From Nymphaea colorata (Eukaryota > Streptophyta > Magnoliopsida > Nymphaeales > Nymphaeaceae), in the NCBI RefSeq assembly GCF_008831285.2, contig NC_045141.1:15362106-15426105 (forward strand): a DNA stretch of 64,000 bases, given 5' to 3'. Below are positions 1 through 12,600 of this stretch, one piece after another (position 1 is the first letter of the stretch; every line of letters begins with the position of its first letter). The position numbers were made by a program, and so were the translations under genes. The notes beneath the pieces are model-generated. The model made no database searches and had not been told where the DNA came from. It saw only the letters and a program-made list of their open reading frames with translations.

Positions 1-2580
1 TTCTTAGATTAGATTTTCTTTTTTCGCTTCATCCATTTTGACGGAGGAGCTTCGGTCTAGTATGCCGTGAAGAATCGTTTGATTTTGCTCTTATGATGTA
101 ACCGATTTCTGTTTTGTAATGGATGGATTTGGTTCCCTTTGGTGTTGAGTTTACATCATCATCTGGTTTCAGCTTGCTCTTCTTTTTCTGGGCATTTTAT
201 GGATGACCATTGCTTGCGTTTGAGTTCGATTGAAGATCTATCTATTGAGATTAAATTAGACGAAATCATTTCCGTCATGCTAAAATATTATGCGTTAGAG
301 AGGATGGAGTGATTGAAAATAGTTGTCGACATGAAAGTTATGTGGTTACCAACCTGGAACCGCTGGTGTAATCAGTGTTTCTGGTTATCCCATTCCGTCG
401 TCGAGTATACTGTTCTTCGAGTAGGTTGCGGCCAAGTTCTGGCATTTTGTTTCAGTTGGCTTTCTTGATGGTTGTGTGGTGTCTTTAGCCACCCTTGGAT
501 CAGTCATGCCATTAATTATAAGCATATTCATGAAGAAATGCGATTTTTTGTTTGGGAGAATATGTCAGCTCACTTACTAATATCTTCCCGTGGATTTCTC
601 ATGCATATTTAGAACAGTTTGCCTTTGAGTTTGAACTAATGTGCTGGCTACATATGGATTCAGCATAATGCTTGAAAGATATGAATGCTTAAGATAATTT
701 AAAGATAAACCGATTGAGGATGAAGATAGGGGATATGGGGATCTGGGATTCCACTAATTGGTCTCTCATCTCTGGCCGTCTGGCCTGCATGATGGATTGA
801 CATGGTGAATAATGCAGGAGGCTGTTGTGGAACTCTACGTGCAGTTCTTGCATGAGATTCCATACCCACCACCTAAATCCTGTTCTCCTGATATGAAGTC
901 TCGGTGCCTCTCTCTTTGAATGTCGGGGTTTTTTCAACTTCCCGTTGGTTTTTATTTGGTTTCTCCTCGCTTTGTGTATAATGTTTGAGAAGATCATATA
1001 TATCGAATTAGGGTCTGGTTGGACTTTCCAGATGATACATGGAAGGTTCTTTACCTTTGGAAAGGGATAAAAACATGCATTCGGCGATTGGGATTGGTGC
1101 ATGAGAAACTTCTGCCAGTGAATGGCGTTCGATCAGTCCTTTTTTTTAACCTTACTGTACGAGAAATTTTCTAACAAATTGAAGAAAATTATAATACGCT
1201 GCCTGCAAGATTGTAATAGTTTGAAGGACTTGCCAGAAATAGACATTCACTGCAGAAAGATAAAGATTATTGTCTATGTTGCGTTTGTTTTGTGCCCGCT
1301 TCTAAGCCATGAAAGCCTTCTCTCCTTTTTCTCAAATCAGCAACAATGTTATCTTAATTTGGCGACGGTTTTAGTTCCCTGTATATGTTTACAATGTTTT
1401 AAAAAGTGCTCGTTATCATAGACCCTGTGGTTATCCTCAAAATTTCAAAATCATGTCCAAAATGCGCCCGTGAAAACCATGTTATAGCTGGAGAATATGT
1501 CAGCTCACTTATTAATCTCATGCCTATGCCACTCGAAATGACTTGCCGTTTACAGTCTACTTGGCCCAAGCGAGTAACCTAAACCCATCGGGGCTAAAGA
1601 AACATGTTAGATATTGAAAATTTGAGGACTCAAGTATGACATTCATGATTTTTTTTTTTTAAGTGTCCAGTTGAAGTTGCAAGTTTGACAGTCATGAAAC
1701 ATTTTTTTACTTTGTCTCTGGTCTGTTAGACATACAGTAGCTTAGAGCTTCATGGGCGTCAGCTCCTTAAGCTGAATAATCAAGGGAAAAACAAATGAGA
1801 GAATGTCACTGACAAAGTGCCGTTTTCCTATAAAACCAAAGCTTAAGCGACTTCGATTCAACTTTCCACGTATGATGGGCTGTCAGACAGAAGCCATCAC
1901 CAAGTTAATAACCTCTTTAAAACAAAATGGCCGTTGCTAAGTAAAAGAAAGTAGCAGCGACCGTTGTTGGGAATGCAGCAACGGTGTTGTGCGCTCTTTT
2001 GCCGTGGAAAGCCCTAAGAATCCCTCTCCTCCATTCAACAAAATCGTCTCTTCATTGCTTCAGTCTATGGCAAAGGAAGTATCAAATAGTTCGAAGGAAG
2101 AAATAGTTTGAACCATTGGTGGCAATGGAGAAACATGACGCTTGAAATTCAATTGTATATTAAAGACACCGCTGAAATGATGATCATGAAGATTCCATTT
2201 AACCAGTAAAGCTCACTAACACTGCAAACTAGCTGATGCTAAGCATTTCTCTTTCTTTTTGTAAGTTTTATTATAAACCTGTGTATACATGACCAAGAAA
2301 AATGAAATATCAAATGTGAACTTCTTCATCAATCATAACATATCTCAAGAAAAAATAAACGAAGGCTCCGGCCTCTCTCCAATGGGTAAATCCTTGCCGT
2401 TTAGTTACTGCACCAATGTTGACGAACGAAACCCACTTGCAGGAAATTGAACCTAAATGAACAATGAAAAAGGGGGGCTGCCAGATGCCCTTGAGAGCTG
2501 AAGACAATTGCACTCACCGGACATTTATGGTTGCTTCCCCTTGTCAAGCAAGAAAAGACCTGCTAACACGTTAAAGTCCC
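1..2580. other. Intergenic DNA and probable 3' flank of the DCN1-like gene
   Basis: I see no coding exon that can be joined to anything on either strand. Open frames here are short, lack recognisable motifs and do not extend through plausible splice sites. The right part, roughly 2280-2580, probably holds the 3' UTR of the minus-strand DCN1-like gene, because its stop codon is at 2581-2583. The first few hundred bases are T-rich and could be an intron or leader of a gene lying to the left, but nothing proves this. Confidence 0.4.
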
Positions 2581-5500
2581 CTAGCATGGATTTCCTCTCA
2601 TCCACTCGACATAGTTGTCCAGCAGTAGCGGCCACCCATAATCTGGATTATAGTTCTCAAGGCTGGGAAAATTTATCTGCAGAAGAATTCAGGCCAGAAG
2701 TTAATAGGTGTGTTACAAGTCAATGAGAAAAGAGTCGCAACGATATGCAGCGCTTATTAACATTCTGCATTCACTGCACAGTTCCCAAGATAAACCATGG
2801 CAAATGTTTAAGAAAACGAGAACTAGAGAACCAAGAATGCAACTCTTGAGGAACAACATACCAGCTCGAACAGTGATTGGAAAATTACCTCATCACAAAA
2901 CCGTTGAATGGACATCCACTGATCCATGTTTATAACCTTATATTCCTTTTGGTACTACAAACAACCAAAAGATTAGGACTTAAGCCATCGCATCAAGGAA
3001 GGAAAAGTCAAACAAAAGATAGTACCAAACACGTGCACTACAAATAGAATTATCTGCCTAGAACACAAGAAAAACCCCTTAAAACTGACCACAATGCTAC
3101 AGGAACAGGCTGACCATAAAGATAATGGAGCTGATAAATTTTTCAATAGACATACCCTTAGATATTCGATAATTGAATCAATTTGAGGACGGTACTGAGA
3201 ACCCAGAACAAGCACCAGCAATATGCAAATGCTCTCAATGTCGATGTGCTTCTGCTTTTCCTCTGTCAAGAGCAGATCACCAAATTACAAGTGGAGCTGA
3301 CATAACCGTCTTAACGAAAGATCATCAACTGAAAATACATAAATATACCTGTTAGGCAGTACCGAAATGCATAAGCATAAAAATCCTTGAAATTCCCTGG
3401 TTTTGAAACCTAAGGCCATGACAAAATATAGACCAACGTTAGCACCTTCTGCTCAGGAAGAGATCCTTCTCCTATTTACCATAAATTTTTAAGACTTACT
3501 TCCTTCTCCAGTTCTGGCAATGCCTTCTTTAGTTTGGCAATAGTATCAGCTCTTAAAGATCTAAGACCTTGTCGCCACTCATCCTGTTTCAAGGTAGAAG
3601 GAATACATGAATTTATGCACTGTATAGGACAGGGTTTATTAAGGATCAAGAAATGTAACTGAAAAGATGCAAGAACATGGAAGCAGGTTAGTAATATAAA
3701 TCCAGCAAACATGATTTGCAGATAGCAAGTTCTGGAGCACTAGGATATTATGCATTCATATCCCATAGCAAAGGAATTCTGTGGAATTTCTAAAGCCATT
3801 TGGAAAGTTGCATTGCCGTAGTTTTAGTGGAACAAAGCAAGGATCGGGATTCCAGAATGGGCAGTATGTGCAAATCTCATCTAACAAGAACATAATCAGT
3901 TTTATGAAATCTCATTGCAAAAAACTAGATTACAAAAATGCTACATACCAGTGTAAAATAGCCTTGTTTCGCAGCCTGCATCTTCCTGACAACATGAGTT
4001 TATCAGCTCTAGAAAGCAAGCTGTCAAACAGTCTCTAGATGTCCAATAAATTAGACAAGTAACAAGCTCAGGAATAAGACTTGAGTGCATATTACCAGGC
4101 AAGCATCAGAATCCTCACATCAGTATGATCCACTTGAATGTCTGAACAAAGATTCTCTATTCCTTCTGGGCTGCAAAAAGAAGAAAGAGTAAATACCTTT
4201 GACAGTTTGTCCATTTCTGCTTCATAACTATTATCCCATCGGATGGATATTCTAAACTGAGAATGCTATTAACAGATTCAGCTTAAAAGGATCTGCTAGA
4301 GAACATCATAATTCATGGTGATAACAACTGATTAAAGAGCAATAACAAGTTATAATTTTCATTAGAATGACAGATGAGATTATTCTATCTTGATCTCAAG
4401 CTCCCAGTGCTATGGGAACATTTGAATAGTATCACGGTGTCACACAACAATAATACCATACTTCAGGTAATTAAACATCATTTGACTAAATACTTCAGTT
4501 CTAAAAAATGCACCTGTACAACAAAAGCATTCTTAGACCCAAAGCTGTCAGGCTGTCATGTGGGCTATCATGGTTCAGAATCTTCAGATCCCATAGGTGT
4601 TATGCCTTTGCACAAGACAATTATATGGCAGTACAAAGAGGCACATCCAAGCGGTTCTACCGCTAGTATCTAGAAGGTTCAGGCTTGGGTTCTCAAACAT
4701 CCTAAAGAATTCTCACTACATTAAATAATCTTTTGAGGAAAAATACCCTTTCTTCAAGTGACTACCTTTAGTTTCGTACATATATGAACTCTCACTACAT
4801 TTGCACACTTTTGTCTCTAGAAAATTTCCTTCCTCAAGTATTTAACTTGTCATTTGTAAGTCTAGGAATGGTTTACCATTTGCCAGAGTTCACAGCTTGC
4901 ATGTCTACAAGTAGCCGCAATAAGTATTGCACTCCAGTGCCCAAGAAATAGGTTGTCTCCACCCTCAAATTAGACAAAAAGGATCATATTTCCAAAATCT
5001 CTCACTTTGTATTCACCATCTCGTGTAACTAGTGCCACATGCTTGTTTTGATTGATGGTTCTTTCCAAGAGTAATATATCTAAATATATATTGGAAATTT
5101 TCATTAACCACTATTATTCATTTTGTAATCATTTTTAGCTGGATTGTTGAAATTTGAAAGCATTCAAGGATGGAGAAGCTTCCCAAAAACCCTGCATTGG
5201 GAGTAGTAAATGCAGCACCCTTGAAGCAAATCACTACTTTATAGAGAAAAGACCTTCTTTTGTAAGGGAAGTGTACCTCCACATGAGTTTGCTTCTCTCC
5301 CTTTTTTGCTGTAGAAGAAGCATCTCTTCCATGCTCCATATTCTTCTTATGTCCTTTTGTCATCCTTTTTTTCATCTCTGATTCTTCAGTCTTCTCTCTT
5401 GTTAACTTCATAATTTGTTCATTCGTTCACACTGTTGTCAAAGGTTGGCTTTGGCAGCTGCTTAAGTGGGCCTCATTCTAGGCAGCACACCTGAACGGCC

Positions 5501-7980
5501 TGCAGCCCAAACAACAAAATGTTTGAATTTTAACCCTATAAGCTAATTTTTTGTTTGCTCCATTCATAGATATATTGATGAGCTTGAAGAATGTCAAAAC
5601 CCCAAATTTCGCCTTTTTTTCTTCCTTCATTCTTGCTCAACAATCCCTACCCCCTCCTCCCCTCCCCCCCACCCCAAAACACACACATCCCACAAAAAAA
5701 AGGAAAGCCTTTTTGTTGGATCTGCAGCATTGGCCTGCCTAGAATTTATAATGTTTTAGAATGGTTCAATTGCTAGTTCACTTCGAATTCAACCCTGCTT
5801 CTTGCCTGCTAAAAATTTTAAGGTGCCTTTCTTCTGAAATTGCTTTCTTGCTTGTACATACTAAACCAGTACTCTACATCCAAATATGTATGAAGCCCAA
5901 CCATAATCAAAGATATATGAACCCAAAGCATATTTCAAACTACGTGTATCCTAAAGTCCTCAACAAGGGTTTGGCTATTTTTAGCCTCAGATATGTCACA
6001 CCAAGGTTAACCATCTCTGTTTCGCTTTTTAACTTTCACATTCTAAGTGGTTGAAGCTTTCGAAAACAGCAGCACATGACATCTCTTGTTAGCCAACAAC
6101 CCCTTTGCAGGAAGGTGCTTCATTTATACTCATAACGAAGTAAACTTGATTATAGCTACAAAAGCTTCTAGTTGCAATACGGTCAAGCAAATAGATATAT
6201 AAGAAACTCTGTTCTCCTCCCAAAGAGAAGGAAACAAAGGTCAGCTGACTAGGAATAAGCTTGTAGGATATTCCTTCTTGCACCACCATCAATCTGCACA
6301 GATATGTTTCTTTTTCAACTATTTGTGCGTTGTTTGTAAATACATATCATGTTAAAACATAAATATTAAAATACTTCCTTCACCCTATTGTACTTTCTAC
6401 AAGTTTTGGTTTCTATTTCTTGATTTTTTCTACCTGCATTCTTATGGATGTTTCCTTCGGCATTTCCTTATGGTCATTTCAAAAGCATATCTCGTTTTCA
6501 CTTAATATGATACCTTTAGCATCCTAGAAACTAGAAAGCTAGATTATAAGAAATAAAACGAATTCTATGAAGCATCAAGCAAGTGTATTGTAAGTGGTGA
6601 CAAATTTGATCATAGATATCATGTATGTGGATATTAATTCAGATTATGTGAACAATACCACCAATAAAAATCCATCTCTTATAATAAGAAAAAAAAATCA
6701 CAAAGTTCCTTGTTTCCCTTGACATTGTAAAGGCACCCTTTCCTATAGCAAAGAATAACTGCAAAAGTAAAAGCTACCGTAGGATGATAACCTGATAAAA
6801 AGGAGGGTTACAGCAATCAAAGTCTACAATGTGATACAAGGACTTAAACAGCAATAAAATTTATTGAATAAGAGATTTTGAATATTTTTCAGCACTTCAG
6901 AAACAAGAATACGTAGGGTCCATCACCAACAGATAAAATGAAAAAATGAGAACATATTAAATGAACAGACAATTTTAATACATCATGGACGCTAATACGT
7001 ACTCAATCATTCCACATGACTTGTCAACATAGGAGTTGAATAAGTGATCAATCCTTTCGATCTCCTTTGCTGACGCTCTATTGGATGCTGGAAAAAAATA
7101 TAAGACAATCCGAGTTAGTACAGCAATTGAAAATGATAGAATGCCAATGACAGGAGAAACCGAAACACTCCCAGAGTGTGAACCATAAAAATTATCACTT
7201 CATTGTGAGTTATCACTTCATTGTGAGGGAACAATGCGTGCAACAGGAACCAGGGCGCACCCTATATCTACCGTAATGGTGGTTAATATATCAAAGTGTA
7301 GAAAAACTGAATTTGCAGCACAAAAATTTTTTCTCGTCACTATTAGCTAAACAATGTCCTAAAACAGGTAGCACTCCATTGGATAGGCCATTCTCAGTGT
7401 GCTTTCATTTAGCGGGGAAAAAAATAAAGACAAAAAATGACGTGTAGCAGCTTCATCTTCCGCCCTATCATATATTACTACTGCAGAATGACCTTCTCAC
7501 TTCTCATTACCACCCACAAATTTCATCCAGATTAACGGAGAAGCAACTGAACTGGAAAATTTTCTTTTAAGTGGTATATGAGCTACTTCAAACTGAAGCA
7601 CAACAGAATCTGCTGGCAACAAAAGCTATAGAAACAATTAAAAAGCATGTCTTTCTCTCGCTCTAAACTAATTCACCATAAAACTCCAATCAGAACGTGT
7701 CCCCAATATTTGAATTGCACAATGTAATACGATAATCAAATTCCTTCTATTACAATTAGGATCCAACATATCTAGTAAGCAAAACAAGTACCGAAAGAGG
7801 CTGAGGCTCAAAGTTTGCAATTGGACACAGAAAGAGAGGAAAAGAGAAAATAAGAAGCAGCGAACTCGATTAAATATGGCAAAGAACTAGGGCGATACCC
7901 GAGCGGAAAAGATCGGCCGCGGAATTAAGTGAAGAGGCGGAGGTTGGGGTGCCTGTCTTCCTGGTGGAAGAGCGCCTCAT
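2581..7980 (-). CDS. DCN1-like protein (defective in cullin neddylation, PONY/DUF298 domain)
   Basis: Members of this family act as scaffold-type E3 factors that help a NEDD8-E2 modify cullins and so activate cullin-RING ubiquitin ligases in the nucleus and cytosol. Nine exons splice in frame: 7980-7899, 7087-7003, 4170-4096, 3985-3949, 3583-3500, 3409-3349, 3262-3156, 2954-2889, 2676-2581. They give 230 aa, a normal length. Recognisable landmarks run in order: MRRSSTRKTG at the N-terminus, SCGMIDPEGIENLCSDIQV, LMLAWKMQAAKQGYFTL, DEWRQGLRSLRADTIAKLKK, FYAYAFRYCLTEEKQKHIDI, YKVINMDQWM, and WPLLLDNYVEWMRGNPC at the end. An upstream in-frame ATG at 8119-8121 would add about 47 residues of unfamily-like sequence, so I chose the start at 7980. 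The N-terminus is short and basic, with no UBA domain visible, as in DCNL4/5-type members. Exon 4 is only 37 bp. The neighbour to the right is divergently transcribed. Confidence 0.93.
7192..7227 (+). repeat. 18-bp direct repeat, two tandem copies
   Basis: The 18-mer TTATCACTTCATTGTGAG occurs twice head to tail, at 7192-7209 and 7210-7227, inside intron 1 of the DCN1-like gene. No function is apparent. Confidence 0.85.
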
Positions 7981-9676
7981 CGTCTTCACCGCAATGGAGG
8001 ATCCAAGAAAGCGAAATGGGGCTAAGCGAGCAGCTAAAAAAATGCCCTCCCGGAATCCGATGCCCCCACGAATCTCTCCCCCTCCCTCTCTCTTGCGAAC
8101 GTCGGCAGGCAGGGGGTTCACCTATTTATAGGTAATGTCATACCATGAGAGTACCATTCTGTCCTCCATTTTCGACAATATTTACGCTTTATCTCGAACG
8201 ACGACTTGGGGCCACTTGGCAAGACTTTGCTCCCACTTTGTGTCAGGCCTCATGGGTTAGGTTGAGCTTCCCAACAACCGGGGCGGATTAGATAAATGCA
8301 TCAAACCCGTATCCGGATAATTTTGGTGTGAATGTACACTGTGAATGTGTGAATCCGACCCGAACAAGTTATGTTTGGATCCAAATCAGTTTTGGGTTTC
8401 TGGCCAAGTCCTGATCTACTGGTGGCTGACCTGCATCGGTTGTTTACAAAAGAAAATGAATCTTGCATGTTTATTAACAACTCTAAATATTAAGGGGTTT
8501 TTCTTAATTGGAAATTGTAGATTATTAAAATATGAAGTTGAGATTTTAGTTTTTTGTTGTACTAAATTCAATATGTATCAGTTCTTAATATGTTTATGTT
8601 CAGTCCAGAAACAAGTTCACCATGCGTTTGGGCAAGAAGTTAGTTAGTTTGGTGGGAAAAACACTTACAAATACGAAGAATTCAAGTCTTATTTTCTAAG
8701 TTGTAGTTAAAGATGGAACCAATATCTAACTTAAATCATGTGTAGTTTTCCTGAACTTGAGCTATGTACAATGGTGATGGAAGGATAGATGCGACTAACT
8801 TTTTGAAAAACTCACACGATCATACTACATCAAAACTTTGCAGTTCTCATCTGCCACAAAAGTTTTAAACATTGAACAGATCATTTAAACATAACTATTA
8901 GCCGCTTCGCGTTCATCCAACTTACATAACTTACATGCAGAAATTTATCAGATTCAAGGTAAGGGTCTTTGCAAATTTTAGCTCTCTATAGAATAAAATC
9001 TCAAGCTGGCCTTCAATATCTTAAAGTGATTGTTTGCACCCTTGTTGATAAGCTGTTAGATGGTCATTGAAAATGCATGACGCATGAATTGGATTTAAAG
9101 TGTTATGTTTATGGGGGTATACTCCGAAGAGTACTCCGAGGTCGAGGTTCTTTCAACTTCTTCTTAAATTTGTGATTCAACTTGAGAGTAGCATCTGCAA
9201 TCATTTGTAGTAAAAAAATAACACCCACAAAAATTGAAGTGATAAAATCAACTAGGCTAAGCCTTCCTAACCAAATATTCAGACTATAGGGACTCGCGAA
9301 GGAAGAGCGTAACTTTAACTTTTTTATCGCCAAGAAATGAGTTATTGGCCCAATCTTTCTCAGGCTACTCTGCATCGTTACAATTTTACCGATGCAACCG
9401 AAGAGAGCTACCTAACTACCTAAACCTGGTTTGCCTATAAAAAATAAAGTAATCTGACGCCGGAAAGAATATAAAACTAAAGCAACCCACCACCCCGCCG
9501 GCGGCACGCAGCGGAGTCGTTTTGAATTCGCGGGCCAAGCATGCCACAGCCCACAGTCCATGCGACATCCAGATTTCCACGGTCTAGATGAGGCCGCGGT
9601 ATATGCGACATCCAAACTTCTATCCGTAGAGGCGTGGCGAAGGAGCGAGCAGCATCTGCTAGAGGACTTGCCCGAG
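7981..9676. other. Intergenic region between two divergent genes
   Basis: This stretch should contain the 5' UTRs and promoters of the DCN1-like gene (minus) and the FAD oxidoreductase gene (plus). Leader sequence for the former is likely just to the right of 7980. Around 8330-8430 there is a stretch rich in GGATCC/TTTGGATC-like words that resemble several other intergenic sites in the window. Open frames at 8345-8647 (plus) and 9109-9375 (minus) have no recognisable motif and are probably chance. Confidence 0.4.
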
Positions 9677-12600
9677 ATGCCTGCCACACTGCAGCGCCCC
9701 TTCCGGCTGCTCCCCTGCCATCACTCCAGACCCCACCGCAAGTCCATCTCCTGTTTCAGATCGCACCACAATGCATCCCTGCCGAACTGCTCTTCTTCTT
9801 CTTCTTCTCAATGCGAACAGGTTCAGAGATATGCTGTTCTAGGTGCGGGCTTTGCCGGTCTCTCCGTGGCATGGCATCTTCTGAAGGTAGTGTCACCAGC
9901 TAACCATTGCAGAAGGCTTATGTTCGTGCTTCTTGAATGTTCGTTATTCCTTGTTCTGTTTTATCCTGTTATCAGTATTTGCCGTTATGTATTGTCTGAT
10001 TATATGGTTTAAACAATTGGGGATTGCTTTTGCTTCTGCGGTTCTGCTCTTTTTTTTTGGTTTTTTAGTTCCTTTTGGTTGGTGGGTGCTGCAAATTTCT
10101 ATGCTATTCGTTGTCTTTTACTTGGTTGTTGCGTTAATATGTACTCAATGGTAGTGTGTTATCAAAATCGGCATGTTCGGTAGTTTGATACTTTGATTAT
10201 GGCAATGTGTATGATCGTATGCACGCAGGGAAGTATTGGTCACTTGCTTAGCTAAATGGGTTAAGACGGAATAGGATACTCCATATCCTCAAATGCACCG
10301 GCAGGTGCAGCAGGGTTTTCAGATGGTGGCCTTTCTTCCCTAGTGTTGATTTATATCAAGCAGCAAAACCAGGGTATATAGTCCACACAATTTGATGCCC
10401 ACCATTATTGCCATCCGAGAAATGTTAATAGTTTCACCTTATCCCTGTTCCTGGTATCGTGTCACCCTTGACTCTGATGTTGATTCAAGTGAAACAGACG
10501 TATGCCGTACAGTGCATTTTCTGTTGCTTCGTTTTTTTCTAGGAAAACTATCATAGACTAAAAAGATAACTCTAGTATTAGCTCATATCTGGCTTCACTC
10601 ACTATTGGTTTCTGATGCTGGTATCTGCATCGACATCTTCTCCCTGTTAATAGTCTCACCTTCTCCCTGTTATGGAAGGGAAAAAATGTCCACTCCAATG
10701 CTATCAACTTTTATGAGGACCACACCATGGTAAAAGTCACACTGCGGAATGGAAGGGCTGGCCAATGTTGTACGTATCGTACGATACGACCCCGTATCGT
10801 CTCGTTTGAAAAAAACGGTACGATACACCCCCCGTATCGTAAAAATGGGGTGTATCTGCCCTGTATCGCACGTATCGTACGATACAGGGCCTGTATCGTA
10901 CGATACGGCGCGATACACCCCGTATCGTACGATACGGCCTAAAAACGCAAAAGGGGGCTGAGACCTACTTATTCGGCTTCTTTTTCAAATTTTTCTTCCG
11001 TTCTTCATTTCTAACGCTTGGATAGTGCCGTGAGGGAGGGCGATCGTTCATTTTCACCATGAAAAACTTGATTTTCATCGTCAAATCGAAGATTAAGTGG
11101 TCGATTTGTGCGTGGGTGCTTGATTTTCGTGGGAAGGAAAGGGGTTTTCTTCATTTCAGACATTTCTTCTTCGTAAGGTATGAAATCTCATGTTCTTACC
11201 ATGTATTCTTAATTTTTTACCGTATAATCGTAGATTGGAAGACTTTGAGTGTTTTTCATTAAGTTTACCATAGGATTTCGTTTTTTTTTTTTGAAGATAT
11301 GGATCCTACATGGCAATGGTGCGAAAGGGTGAAGGAGAATAACCGTTTGAAACTCAAATGTGGCTTCTGTGGGAATACACTTTCAGGAGGGATTATTAGA
11401 ATGAAACACCATTTGGCAGGGACCTCTAAAGATGCGTCTCCTTGTGTTGGAGGACCAAACAAACCTTTGCCTCCATTTGTGCGTCAACAATGTTTAGATA
11501 TGCTTCATGCTTTACGTCAAAAGAGAATACAAAAAGAAATTGAAGATGCACATGTAGGCTATAATGTGCCTTTGGAAGATGAAGAAGAAGAGGAAGAAGC
11601 TTATGAATGTGATGATGAAGACGATAGCAGTCTAAGAACAGATTTGGAGACCTCAAGAGGTAGAGATCGTAGAGGAAAAGGGATTATGTATGAAGGAAGT
11701 CGATCTGGCATAACGGGAAGGAAGAGGAGAGGCACAACAGATGTTAGGGCCAGGCGTGGTATGCGACCACCTAGTGGTAGAGTTCCTACTGGTAGGTCTA
11801 GTGTTGGCTCTATTAAGAGTTTTTTCCCTTCATATACCAGCCCAGGTGGTCAGCCGCAGATTCGTGCTGCTATGACATCTAAAGATATGTTATATCATGC
11901 ACAAAAACAGGTAGGGAAATGGTTTTATGATGCATGTATTCCATTTAATGCAGCTAATTCTTTTCAATTCCAAGCCATGACAGATGCAATTGCTTCTATA
12001 GGCCCTGGATTCAAAATGCCATCATATCATCAGTTGAGGGGCAAAATTCTTCAGGATACAGTCAAAGAAGTGTCTGAGCATTGCAATGAGTTGAAATTAT
12101 GTTGGAAGGAAACAGGTTGCTCCATTATGTCAGATGGTTGGACTGATACAAGGTCAAGAACACTTGTAAATTTTCTTGTTTATTGCCCTAAAGGTACAAT
12201 GTTCTTGAAATCTCTTGACTTGTCTGATGTTCCTAAGACTGCTGAGATTTTATTCAATGTTTTTGATAATGTCGTACAAGAAGTTGGACCTGCAAACATT
12301 GTACAGTTTATTACAGATAATGCTGCAAATTATAGAGCTGCAGGAGATTTGTTATTTCAAAAGTATAGAACATTTTATTGGAGTCCATGTGTCACTCATT
12401 GTGTTAATCTAATGTCAAGAGGTAACAAAATTTATCTATAATCATGCATATGTATTGAGTTTGATGAGAAAATTTACAAAATGAGTTGAATTAATACGAC
12501 CTGCACAAACTAGATTTGCCACAAATGTATTGACTGTGCAGAGTGTGGTGAAACAAAGAACTCCTTTGAGACAGATGTTTGCTAGTAAAGAATGGGCTGC

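Noticed and set aside
9109..9375. 88-codon minus-strand frame with a hydrophobic centre
   Set aside because: No recognisable family, no splice partners, located in an intergenic region. It could be a fragment of something, but I cannot support a call.
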